The notes beneath the pieces are model-generated. The model had not been told where the DNA came from, did not search any database, and saw only the letters and a program-made list of their open reading frames with translations. From NCBI GenBank assembly GCA_021495925.1, contig JAKEKT010000037.1, forward strand, positions 1 through 64,000: a stretch of DNA of 64,000 nucleotides. Reading direction: 5' to 3'. Positions 54,684 to 64,000 of this stretch are shown one piece after another (the first letter of the stretch is position 1; each line of letters begins with the position of its first letter). The stretch comes from Diplodia intermedia. Lineage: Eukaryota; Ascomycota; Dothideomycetes; Botryosphaeriales; Botryosphaeriaceae. The position numbers and the translations under genes were made by a program.

Positions 54684-55560
54684 CTAGTACCTCGGCGGCG
54701 GCGGCGTGATCGACCCGGCCGTCGAGTGCACGCTGACGGGCAGCTCCTTGTCATGGTGGCCGCTGCCGTTCATCTCGACGCTGCCATCCTCCAGCTTCGA
54801 CTGCTTGCGCTGCTTGCGCGCGTACCACTTCTCGACGCACCAGCCGAAGACGGCGACGACGAGCATGAGGCCCTGCAGCAAGAAAACAACGAGCGTGGTG
54901 TACAGGGCGAATTTCTATTCATTACAAAATCTCACATCAGCATTTTTCCGTTTTTTTTTTTTTAATTCTTAAAAGGTGGGTTGGGTGTGTGGGTGGGTTG
55001 AACTCACGCTCTCGGCGCACAGCCGCCCGAACTCCTGGTTGGAGACGCCGTTGGGCACGGTGATGGACGTGTCGGCGGGCCGCTTGCCCTTGAACTTGCA
55101 CGTCCACGTCTGGATCGTCTCGACCTGCGGCGAGTTCTTGTTCAGCACCGCGGCGTAGACGAAGCAGGCGAACGCGACGAAGAGCGTCGGGAAGGCCAGG
55201 CCCAGGGTGATGAAGGCGCGGGCGGTGGTGCGTTCGGTGAGGTTGAGCTGTGACTGTCGCGTTAACCTCGCGATTCGAAGAGGCGTTTGATGTGTGTGGG
55301 GTGTTGTTTACCTTGGGGAGGAAGCAGAGGACGATGAAGACGAGGTTGAAGACGGTGATGACCGCGCCGGCGCCGATGAGCGTGTTCGTGCCGCGCACGT
55401 CGAAGTGCCCGTTCCAAAGTGGTAGCCACCACGGGTTTGTCGAGTACTCGTCGTTGTAGACGGCGAGGGCGTGGCCGGCGGTGCCCATGATGCAGACGCC
55501 GAAGATGAAGCTCAGGCCCGCGAGGGACAGCTGCGCTATTCTGATGTGCGCGGGCAACAT
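54684..55560 (-). CDS. four-helix fungal membrane protein of unknown function
   Basis: Three exons, 55312–55560, 55008–55247 and 54684–54914, give 239 residues with all joins in phase 0. Hydrophobic segments are LSLAGLSFIFGVCIMGTAGH, LIGAGAVITVFNLVFIVLCF, FITLGLAFPTLFVAFACFVY and TTLVVFLLQGLMLVVAVFGW. The loop before the last helix holds WTCKFKG and RLCAES, a cysteine pair in the style of MARVEL or SUR7-like proteins. The C-terminal 45 residues are cytoplasmic, charged and end in a proline run (ITPPPPRY). The second intron contains a 13-base homopolymer T run on the plus strand. No specific function can be given. Confidence 0.8.
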
Positions 55561-56654
55561 TTTGGTATGTGTGGGATGGAGAAAGTAAATGGAGAAAGAT
55601 ATCGGTCGTGGAAACTGGGGTATAATAGAAGGGTATCGATTAAAACCAAAGGACGGTGGTTGCGATGAGGGTGGTCGAAGTCCAGACTCCAGACGGGCGA
55701 GAGAAAGAGAAACGGCTAAGGAAGAGAATCTCTCGTTGCTCCACGTTGAGAAGAGCAGCGCTATGAACCAACGGGGGAGCGAGCCTGCGGCGTTTAATAG
55801 AAGGGCGACGATTTGGCGAATCTCAACCCTGGGCTCCGTTTTGGCAGCACACCCCGCCCACTCGGGTGCATGCACACAGAGCGCCTATTCCGGGAGTCGG
55901 CATGGCCGGGGTGGAGGGCAGCACCTGCATTCGCGCCAACCACACAGAGATGCGGCAACCAGCCCTGCGACGCGGCCAGGCTGCTATTCCTGGGTTGGTG
56001 AGAGGGAGATCCACAGCGACAAGCTTCGCGCTGGGTGCGGGCGCCAAAAGCTCATCTGGGGCGTTCCGGTCAAGCTTCGAATCACAGCTCTCTCATGGCT
56101 GTTCTTGGCGAGGGACAGGGGGGTTCCACGCCAGGGACGGCTGTGATTCGTTTGAAGGCGTTTGGGTAGTGCAGCATGTGCTATTCATGGCCTATGGTGT
56201 GGTCGGGTGGCTGGAGGCAGGGCGCTTGTGAGATTACTACTGCAGGCGGGCTCGGCTATGTGATTCGCTGGATCCATCTGCGGTGGAGTCCGGCGCTTAA
56301 CGGTCAACGGCTGTAGAGAGCGGTCCGTGCGTTGGGCTGGTCGAAGGGCGCATGCCAAGTGATTGCTAAAGTGAACCGAAGCTGTCATTTATGGGATGCC
56401 GAAGGGCTTGGTAGATCGCAACTATGAGGAGAAGGGCCGCGCAATGAGGCGTGACTGGCACTCGTTCTGACTCGCATGGTCTGAGGGGAGCTCACCTACT
56501 ACACAGTAAGCTACCTTCAATCGCCTAGCGCTGATACCATCTTACACTACGGAGAGGGAGCTGTTGTCGAAGCGCCGAACGCCACTCTGCTCCATCTGAT
56601 GATATGCATTTATGAAACAGACCCCAGATTGCCGCTTCCCGTCCTCTCGAGAAC
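55561..56654. other. gene-free stretch upstream of the four-helix protein gene
   Basis: No gene is supported. The part near 55561 should hold the promoter and leader of the minus-strand gene. Nothing else was recognised apart from chance open frames in a GC-rich middle. Confidence 0.5.
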
Positions 56655-57541
56655 CTACAGTTGCCCGGTCAAACTCCCGCCAACCGACCACCTGCTGCGA
56701 CCAATCCGCACCTTGTTCTTCCCGGTGGAACTCCCTTGTAACGGATGCTCTTGCTCCCACCGCTCATCATCCTTATACGCCTCTATGGCGGCGTCTAGGT
56801 CGTAGTCGGCTTGCTTGAGGTATAGTAGCGCGATATCGTACCTGTTAGTCCAAGCAAATCAGCTCTTACGCGTCCACCGGTTGAGACGGGTGGAGTCGCA
56901 ACGGGAGGGCAGGCTTACTCGGCCACTTTGCAAGCAACCATCCACTTGCGCACTTTGACCTTCCGAGCTTCCTCCTCTTCGCCTTCCACCGGCCGCGGAC
57001 TCAAACTCACGCCTCCCTTATAATATTCTCCTGGTATTAGAACTGTTCTTCTGGCATGCAAGAGGTGATCGGCAAAAACGTTGTTGGTTTTCCTGAGGGC
57101 GGATGCAGGCACGCCATATCTCAGCGATAGGTTCGTGATAGTGTCAGTGTCAGGATCGACAAAGTGGAGCACGTCGGGCGCTGGCTCATCCTTGGCCTTG
57201 CCCGCAGGCGGCTGGACCGGCTGATGCCCTTCATACGGGGGCGGGCGCTCGTTGGTGTCTACGCGGGCTAAGGTGGCGTGGCGAGGTCTCGGTGACGGTG
57301 GCGGCGAGTACGCTGGAGGGTCCCGCAGACCTTGTGGCAAAGGGGACGGCGTAATGGAGATCTGGCAGAAAGGACAATAGCTGGAGAAGCGCGGATTGTC
57401 CGAAATGCATCGTGCACATATGGCGCGTTCGCAGCATTCGAGCCGGCGCTCATATTGCGAGGGCTTCTCGGTCTTCTCGTCATACGCAGGAGGAATCGTG
57501 GAGAGGAGCGCGGCGCAGGTGCAGCAGGCTTCCGTGGACAT
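56655..57541 (-). CDS. RING-like zinc-binding plus LysM domain protein
   Basis: Two exons, 56919–57541 and 56655–56841, with a 77-bp phase-2 intron, give 269 residues. The N-terminus has a RING-like cysteine pattern: CCTC, then LECCERAICARCI and YCPFC. A proline-rich linker follows (PPAYSPPPSPRPRH, PPPYEGHQPVQPP), with PPxY motifs that could bind WW domains. A LysM domain occupies about 125–170: VLHFVDPDTDTITNLSLRYG, then ALRKTNNVF and TVLIPGEYY. After the join, YDIALLYLKQADYDLDAAIE resembles a UBA-like helical segment of the kind seen in ubiquitin-binding proteins. There is no signal peptide, so this is an intracellular LysM protein, unlike chitin-binding LysM effectors. A role in ubiquitin handling is an inference. 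Confidence 0.78.
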
Positions 57542-58151
57542 GGTGCTAGTTTGCAGGCAAGGTATGCGTCTCAGTGAGTATCAACAGAGAGAGGTGTTTG
57601 GGATGTAACAGGAGACCCGCATCACCTCCGCAGCTGCTACTTCTGACATCACCATGGGTGCCCCGGGATCCGGTGGCACGCGATTCGACAGCCGCAGCGC
57701 CGCCGATAAGATAAGGAGGCGGCGGCGTTGAACCGTGAAACGCCAACCGCATTGGGAAGCCTAGACGAGCCCACCGACAAATTGCTTCGCGACCACCTCG
57801 CCCAACTTCGCGACGCGATCTCCGACCTCCAGCACGAACGACACCCGACGCCCCGTCCTCTTCGAGGTATGTCATGACGAACGAACTCTTCCGAGTGCCC
57901 TTCAGGTAGCCTGGAGGAAGCAATCACCGCGGACCGCCGACGCATGTGGCTTGAGGAAACGCCCGCAGAATGCGCAACGGTCGCGTGGTGATACGCTTCC
58001 TCCTTCGCGACGCGAGCTGAAGAACCCTCTTGGTCCTGCTACCTGAGGGCACTCTTTGCGCTCTATGGCTCTTGAAGGCTGACTTGATACCCGGCCGCAG
58101 ATACCTCAGTCCGCGCCGTAGCCACTTGAGAATCTCGTACCACCCGCCAAA
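57542..58151. promoter_or_regulatory. divergent promoter region of the LysM protein gene and rps22
   Basis: A 610-bp interval between two genes that start in opposite directions. No coding frame is supported. The right end forms the leader of the ribosomal protein gene. I do not recognise specific factor sites with confidence. Confidence 0.5.
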
Positions 58152-58807
58152 ATGGTCAAGACCTCCGTCCTCAACGATGCGCTCAACGCCATCAACAACG
58201 CCGAGAAGGCCGGCAAGCGCCAGGTCCTGATCAGGCCCAGCTCCAAGGTCATCATCAAGTTCCTGCACGTCATGCAGAAGCACGGTACGTGATGGCTTTC
58301 TCCCGTCGGACTTCGCAGTTCACAATCCCCTCCCCCCTCGGGCTGATAACTACCCAATGGTTCGACCTGCACTACAACCTTTGGGCTTTAAGTGTCCGAA
58401 AGATAAAACTGCGAAGATCTTACACGTTTTCTGATCTTCCTCTGATTTCCAACGTTTAATCTTACGCAACATACTGATTTGATATCTTTCAGGCTACATT
58501 GGCGAGTTCGAGGAGGTCGATGACCACCGCAACGGCAAGATCGTTGTCCAGCTCAACGGCCGTCTCAACAAGACCGGTGTCATCTCCCCCCGCTACAACG
58601 TCCAGCTCAAGGACCTCGAGAAGTGGGTCGTCAAGCTCCTTCCCTCGCGTCAGTTCGGCTGCATCGTCCTCACCACCTCCGCTGGCATCATGGACCGTAA
58701 GTTTTTTTTTCGCCCCTAAGATTTATAATACGAATACTAACAAGTCCGCAGACGAGGAGGCCAGGAGGAAGCACGTCGCCGGCAAGATCCTTGGTTTCTT
58801 CTACTAG
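58152..58807 (+). CDS. rps22: 40S ribosomal protein uS8 (Rps22/S15a)
   Basis: A structural protein of the small ribosomal subunit. Three exons (58152–58284, 58493–58696, 58752–58807) give 130 residues, exactly the length of yeast Rps22. The protein runs MVKTSVLNDALNAINNAEKA, then GKRQVLIRPSSKVI, GYIGEFEEVDDHRNGKIVVQ, GVISPRYNVQLKDLEKWV and TTSAGIMDHEEARRKHVAGK, ending in LGFFY, all highly conserved. The first intron is 208 bp, long for this window, and splits the codon of glycine before YIGEF. The second is 55 bp. A C/T-rich leader precedes the ATG. It lies near other ribosome-production genes (uL22 and fibrillarin) but is not co-transcribed with them. Confidence 0.97.
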
Positions 58808-59259
58808 AAAGCGAGCTCTGTCAGGGTACAGCTGAATCGGGAGATATCCAGGAGGTTGAATATAAAAGTTCTCATGACATGAACGGCGCGTGAAATTGCA
58901 GTTGCATCCGCGGAGTAGGCTACGTACTGCCACTAAGGTGCAAAAAAAATCGCAATGAACTTTTTTCGCCGAACACCGGGTCCACTTAAAAATGATCTTC
59001 GTGACCTATTCCTTCCAAAGTGACGTCAAGACCAAAGATAAACTCATTCAAGGCAGAATCTGTGCGCATGTCTAAGCTTTGTTGATTTATCTGGGCGCAG
59101 CCTCGGGTTGTTTCGCAGTCATTTCAACCCCCAAAGTCAGTTGACTGTTCTTGAACCGAGGCAGGAGCAGCCCTGTGCGCAACCTATTCCTTCGAAACCC
59201 GCAGCAGCTCTCGCCATTATCACGAACCTACCTCCTTTGTAAGGTATACACACAACACA
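58808..59259. other. spacer between rps22 and the histidine phosphatase gene
   Basis: It holds the rps22 3' untranslated region and the promoter of the next gene on the same strand. No gene or repeat was recognised. Confidence 0.5.
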
Positions 59260-60716
59260 ATGGTCTTGGAGACGATATACGTGGTCAGGCATGGCGTAAG
59301 TCAAGCGCGAAAGGTCCAAAGGCGCAAACCTTTGATCACATTCCCTGCATCCCAACCTGGACCCTGCCCCGCGTGCGCGAGCGATGCGCAAGTCAATCGG
59401 AGTCTATCTATGACTCCCCCTCCTTCGACATGCTTCACCGAGCTGCCAACACCTCACCGCCCCGCGCAAACGTTACTGCGCTCCAGGAGCACGCCACGCT
59501 AACATGATGCTCCTCTTCTTTCGGCGCGCATTATAGTTCCGCATGAACTGGGTGGTGGACCCCAACACGGGCGAGTACAAGAGCACGATACTGGCATCGA
59601 CGCCGACAGGCATCCCTTCGGACCCAGCGCTGGCCAGCTACGGCGAACAGCAGGCGGCGCAGTTGGCGGGCAAGCTCCTCACGCTCGACCCGCCCATCGA
59701 CGTCATCTACTCGAGCCCCTTCTACCGCTGCCTGCAGACGCTCAAGCCCGCGGCCGAGCAATTGCTTGCGCCCGATGGCAGGCTCAGCGGCAAGAAGATC
59801 CGCGTCGAAAACGGTCTTGGGTGAGTGCGCTGGGCGCTTTCTTTTCGCGCAGCGAAAAAAGAGAAGCACACCCTCGCTGTCGTCCCCATCCCGCATCACC
59901 GCTCCCTCGCCCCCGTCTGCCACGACGGAGGCACACACACCGATCCAGGCCAGTCACTGACGCCAGCGTTTCCGACGCGCCGCGCCCCTCCAGCGAATTC
60001 TACGGCCTCGCCCGCTTCGACCACCCGTCGCCCGCGCCGCTCGCGGAGCTGCAGACGCACTTTCCCGCGCAGCTCGACGCCGGCTACGCGCCCGTCCTGG
60101 TCCCGTCGACCAACGGCGAGTCGATCCGCGACCTGCACGACCGCATCGCCTACACGCTCTCGCGCGTCATCGCCGCCGTCGACGCCGAGGGGCCCGACGG
60201 CCCGCGCGCCCTGCTCATCTGCACCCACGCCGCCAGCATGATCGCCATCGGCCGCGCGCTGACGGGCCGCATGCCGCCCGACGACGGCGAGGAGGACTTC
60301 AAGTGCTTCACTTGCGCGCTGAGCCGCTTCGACCGCCGCGCACCCGCCCCGCCCGCCGACGAGGCCGCGTCCGGCGAGTGGAGCAGCGAGCGCCCCCACG
60401 ATATCCCCCGCGTCAACTGGAGGGACGGCCGCGGCGTGTGCGGCGGCTGGTCGTGCGTGGTCAACGGCGACTGTAGCTTCTTGACCAACGGCGAGGAGAG
60501 GGGATGGTGAGTTGTTCTGCCCCCTTCAAGAACGAACGGTGCTGGAAAACCGTTTGGGAGGCGTCGCGTTTGCTGATCTGTGTATGTGTCGTTTGCGACA
60601 GGAAATTCTCGGGCGATGAGGCGTTCTTGACGGACCCCAATGCGTTCAACGACAAGCTGAACACCGGCGAGCCGATCCCGCCGACGAGCGCGGCTGCGGA
60701 TGCATCGAAGTTGTGA
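59260..60716 (+). CDS. histidine phosphatase family protein, TFIIIC tau55 (Tfc7)-like
   Basis: Four exons, 59260–59295, 59537–59820, 59994–60506 and 60602–60716, give 315 residues. The first exon codes only 12 residues, MVLETIYVVRHG, ending in the catalytic RHG motif. The second continues FRMNWVVDPNTGEYKSTILA and contains SSPFYRCLQT, the second phosphate-binding arginine region. LLICTHAASMIAIGRALTGR supplies the second catalytic His. Fungal proteins starting ETIYVVRHGFRSNWVVD are related to the tau55 subunit of RNA polymerase III factor TFIIIC in yeast, so a role in 5S/tRNA transcription or a stand-alone phosphatase role is possible. The C-terminus has FTCALSRFDRR, then WSCVVNGDCSFL and WKFSGDEAF, conserved among the fungal members. 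Introns of 241, 173 and 95 bp are long for this genome. Confidence 0.87.
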
Positions 60717-61355
60717 GTAATTGACGGATATGGTTGTGCTTCAAGTGTATTGAAATGGGAAGGACAGGCGTGAGTAGAGGCGCAATGGATGCTTCAGGAA
60801 AGTCATAAACTTTGGCTCTGGTAGGAAAGTACATTTGGAAATATGGGAGGCGATACCTCGTGTGAAAAGAACGTGGGATAGAGTTCTTTTTAGAGGACTT
60901 GCGGATCTGGCTCAAATTCATGTCGTTCACGCAATCTATAAGTGCCAGGGAACCTATGTCACAAGCCGGGATCTACATCATGAGAATCAGGAATAACATC
61001 AGGGAAGCGTCACGATTGAGTAAACAAAAGAAATGTCGCATTGCAGTATTGGAGTGCTCAGGCTGAACGCAAAAGAAAAACACGATTGAAATCACACACA
61101 GTGTGACGTCACATCGCGATGCATGTGTCTACACGCCTGTGGGAGCCTCATCGGTCGAATCGATTTTTTAGACAACATGATATCGTGTTTGGTTAAGAGA
61201 CCCGATTCGGGGGTTTTAGAAACTGAGCAGAATGTCGCCCATGTATCCATCCGACCTCTCAAAAGCAGTCCTGTCGAAACACCGGCAAGGTCCCCCATGA
61301 AAACCCCCATTTTTTCTCCAGAAGCCATTTATCCCCCGACCGTCAAAATTCCCAT
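60717..61355. other. spacer between convergent genes
   Basis: It holds the 3' ends of the histidine phosphatase gene (plus) and the uL22 gene (minus). The DNA is AT-richer than the surrounding genes. No coding frame was recognised. Confidence 0.5.
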
Positions 61356-62264
61356 CTAAGCGGAAGTGATGGCCTGGCGGACACGCTGGCCACGCTGCCT
61401 CGAGTTCAACCTGGCGACCTCACGCTCGGCGACGTGGGGACCCTTCTGAACGACCTCCTCGTTCTCGGTGAGGATGAGCTCAATGTGGCAGGGGTTGGAC
61501 ATGTAGGGGTTGATCTGTGGTCATTGTCAGCGTACGCCCTTTCCAACAAACGACTCGACATGGTGGCAACGTACGCGACCGTGCGCACGGTAAGTGCGTC
61601 TCCGCTGCTTGGGAGCCTGGTTGACCTGGATGTGCTTGACGACGAGGTTGCTGGTGTCAAGACCCTTGGTGTCGGCGTTGGCCTCGGCGTTCTTGAGGAG
61701 GTCGAGGAGGAACTTGGCGGACTTGACGGGCCAGCGGGCCTTGGAAACACCGAACTGCTTGCCTGTAGAATCACATGTCTCAGCCTGTGTTCAGAGAGAA
61801 ATGCGGTTGCCCTCCAAAAGGCTCCGGATCCCGCCCATTCATGTCCATCTCAAGACGACCACTCAAGCATCCCATCGGTCTTTCTCCAAGGGCAATGAGG
61901 CGACTTACCCTGCGCGCAGCGGCCGGTGGAACCGGCGTACCGCCTCATGGGAACGGCCTCGGACTTCTCCTGGACGTTCTCGAGGTACTTGAGGGCGCGC
62001 TCAAGCTTCCAGCCGTTGATGGCCTGGGCAGTCTCCCTGGTGTTCTTGAAGGAGACGCGGAGGTAGGAGCCGCGAGCGCGAGCGCTCTTAGCGGACTCAA
62101 TGTCGGTGGCAGCGTAGCGGACCTAAAGATGCAGCAGGCGTGCGTCAGCCAGCTGTGTCTTCGAATTTTTGGCAGCACCGGGGGTGCGCTGCAGCAGGAC
62201 GCTCGGCGGGCGGGCAGCGGCTACAATTGCAGCGCATCGGGGGCAGGCGGCGGGCTCGTACCAT
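61356..62264 (-). CDS. rpl17: 60S ribosomal protein uL22 (Rpl17)
   Basis: A structural protein of the large subunit that lines the exit tunnel. Four exons (62262–62264, 61909–62122, 61575–61762, 61356–61514) give 187 residues. The first coding exon is only the ATG, spliced in phase 0 to VRYAATDIESAKSARARGSY. Then come LRVSFKNTRETAQAINGWKL, GKQFGVSKARWPVKSAKFLL, HIQVNQAPKQRRRTYRAHGR and MSNPCHIELILTENEEVV, all strongly conserved in uL22. Introns are 139, 146 and 60 bp. Splicing immediately after the start codon is common in fungal ribosomal protein genes. It diverges from the fibrillarin gene across a 322-bp shared promoter. Confidence 0.96.
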
Positions 62265-62586
62265 CGTGAGGGAGTTTGACGGAGGGTCCTGGTGTGTTGT
62301 CGGGGTGGTCGTGTCGTCTCGCTGGGCGGAAGAGGAGTGAAGTTCGACCTTCACATCGCATTTTCGCCCGCCGCGCGTGGGCGGTGCACGGGCCACCACC
62401 CGGCCGTAAGCGAGCGCGCGGCCGGCCATTGGCAGCCACGGGTGCGCAGCTTCTGCAGACGAACTTTTTTCAGAACCCGAAGCTCGCCCACCGCAGCGTC
62501 GACTGTCACCCAGCAACAACCCAGCGTCGCTGCTCGTCGCTCATTCCAGACTCCCCCGAACGACTATTTCAACTCCAGCATCTACA
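62265..62586. promoter_or_regulatory. bidirectional promoter shared by rpl17 and nop1
   Basis: Only 322 bp separate the two divergent start codons, so both promoters must lie here. A CCAAT-type element (ATTGG, near 62428) sits roughly in the middle. The right side is a C/A-rich leader before the nop1 ATG. Ribosomal protein and ribosome-biogenesis genes are co-regulated by growth, so a shared promoter makes sense. No TATA box is evident. Confidence 0.7.
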
Positions 62587-63906
62587 ATGGCCTTCACTCC
62601 CCGTGGTGCGCCCAGAGGCGGTGGTCGTGGTGCGCCCAGAGGCGGCGGTGGCCGTGGTGGTCGTGGTAATTCTCTCTTCCTTCCGCTTCGCAATCACGCT
62701 GGATGAGACGCAAGAGACATCTGCTGCGCTGCTGCTGAGCTGCAGACGGCATTTTGTGCTTTGCGCGCATATTGTCATCGGCATGAGCCTCTTAGCCAAA
62801 GCACATCGCTAACTTTGATCTTCAACAGGCGGTTTCGGTGACCGTGGCGGTAGGGGCGGTGGCCGCGGTGGTTTCGGAGACCGTGGTCGCGGTGGCCCTC
62901 GTGGCGGCCGTGGTGCTCCCCGCGGTGGTCGTGGTGCTCCCCGCGGTGGTGCTCGCGGCGGCCGCGGTGGTGCGGCTGGTGAGTTTTCCCATCTTCTCTG
63001 CCTCTCTCGACTTCGTACAGGTGACTGACTGCGTTTTGTGGTATCATAGGCGGTGCCAAGGTCATCATCGAGCCCCACAGACACGCCGGTGTCTTCGTTG
63101 CTCGCGGCAAGGAGGATCTTTTGACCACCAAGAACCTGACTCCCGGCGAGAGCGTCTACGGCGAGAAGCGCATCCAGGTCCCCAACTCCGGTGCTGACTC
63201 GGCCAACACCGAGAACGGCGAGCCTGCCCCCGCTACCACCACCGAGTACCGTGTCTGGAACCCCTTCCGTTCGAAGTTGGCTGCCGGTATCCTTGGTGGC
63301 ATGGAGAGTAAGCTTTTGCGCATCTTGTGGAAGTGGGCACAACGGCTGATCAGCGACAGACATCTACATGAAGCCTGGTAGCAAGGTTCTGTACCTCGGT
63401 GCCGCCTCGGGTACCTCGGTTTCTCACGTCGCCGATATCGTTGGCCCCACCGGTAGGTTCTTCCAGCAAGCCTGACCATGTCTACTACAATATTGACATT
63501 TCTAGGCACTGTCTACGCCGTCGAGTTCTCCCACCGTTCCGGTCGTGATCTGGTCAACATGGCTACCCACCGCACCAACGTCATCCCCATTGTCGAGGAC
63601 GCCCGTCACCCGCTCAAGTACCGCATGCTTGTCTCCATGGTTGACTGCATCTTCGCCGATGTTGCCCAGCCCGACCAGGCTCGTATCGTCGGCCTGAACG
63701 CTCACCTGTTCCTCAAGAACGGTGGTGGTGTTGTTGTCTCCATCAAGGCCAACTGTATCGACTCTACGGCCGCCCCCGAGGCAGTCTTCGCCCGTGAGGT
63801 CCAGAAGATGCGTGAGGAGAGGCTGAAGCCCAAGGAGCAGCTCACTCTTGAGCCTTTCGAGAGAGACCACGCCATGGTCTGCGCTGTCTACGCGCGCAGC
63901 GATTAA
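62587..63906 (+). CDS. nop1: fibrillarin, nucleolar rRNA 2'-O-methyltransferase
   Basis: The catalytic subunit of box C/D snoRNPs; it methylates rRNA ribose 2'-OH groups in the nucleolus. Five exons (62587–62665, 62829–62978, 63050–63307, 63360–63452, 63506–63906) give 326 residues. Exons 1 and 2 encode the N-terminal Gly/Arg-rich (GAR) domain of about 75 residues with RGG repeats. The methyltransferase fold follows: GGAKVIIEPHRHAGVFVARG, then TTEYRVWNPFRSKLAAGILG, the SAM-binding motif KVLYLGAASGTSVSHVADIV, VYAVEFSHRSGRDLVNMA, PIVEDARHPLKYRML and IFADVAQPDQARIV. The end QLTLEPFERDHAMVCAVYAR is the usual fibrillarin C-terminus. Introns are 163, 71, 52 and 53 bp. The frame is intact throughout. 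Confidence 0.97.
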
Positions 63907-64000
63907 GCTTTTCGTGATTTCCAAAAAGAAAAAGGTTCTTGATTTCGTGGGTTCATAATTGGGTGGATTCTCACTAAGCGGTTGGCTGTGTAAGAGGGGA

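Noticed and set aside
62666..62828. Box C/D snoRNA in intron 1 of the fibrillarin gene.
   Set aside because: A GGATGAG and a CTGA occur, but no terminal stem or proper C box, so the signal is no better than chance.

Overview
The window is nuclear DNA of a filamentous ascomycete (Pezizomycotina). The evidence is short GT–AG introns of about 50–170 bp, compact intron-bearing genes, a Zn(II)2Cys6 regulator, a DUF3632 protein, a PhiA-like wall protein, a dispersed 5S rRNA gene, and an AT-rich block with the all-transition signature of repeat-induced point mutation (RIP). A Sordariomycete-like fungus fits best, but I cannot name a species. Exon joins were made by hand. For every intact multi-exon gene I checked splice phase and total length arithmetically, apart from the first gene, which is cut by the window edge.

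Left part (1–17 kb): the 3' end of an unrecognised gene; adenine deaminase; a long GC-rich gene-free stretch; an 876-residue Zn2Cys6 factor whose first intron is of the rare GC–AG class; glutamate decarboxylase; and a GT34-like Golgi-type protein that lacks the expected DXD motif. These are separate housekeeping or metabolic genes, not an obvious cluster.

Middle accessory part (17–45 kb): a kinase-like relic; an ankyrin/Sel1-type gene frameshifted by an exact 8-bp tandem duplication; an intact 5S rRNA gene; a BED-finger (hAT-type) transposase fragment beside nested palindromes; a DUF3632 gene; a polytopic membrane protein; a Ser/Thr-rich surface protein; a GH47 mannosidase; an orphan exon relic; two secreted proteins (beta-helix and PhiA-like); and a second 5S copy that is RIP-mutated only in its 3' half. 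A 6,140-bp LTR retrotransposon (148-bp LTRs, 5-bp target duplication GCGAT) lies antisense inside an amino-acid permease gene. The element and its left flank are heavily RIP-mutated, whereas the right LTR and right flank are only lightly affected. A type-B carboxylesterase follows.

Right part (45–64 kb): a 1,497-residue hybrid histidine kinase, an F-box-like membrane protein, two small four-helix membrane proteins, a RING-like plus LysM protein, ribosomal protein uS8 (Rps22), a TFIIIC tau55-type histidine phosphatase, and a divergent pair, ribosomal protein uL22 (Rpl17) and fibrillarin (Nop1), which share a 322-bp promoter. This end is rich in ribosome-production genes.

I found no CRISPR array, no convincing tRNA gene and no clear secondary-metabolite cluster. 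The most informative locus is the retrotransposon/permease/5S complex, where insertion, target duplication, RIP and the edge of RIP can all be read directly.
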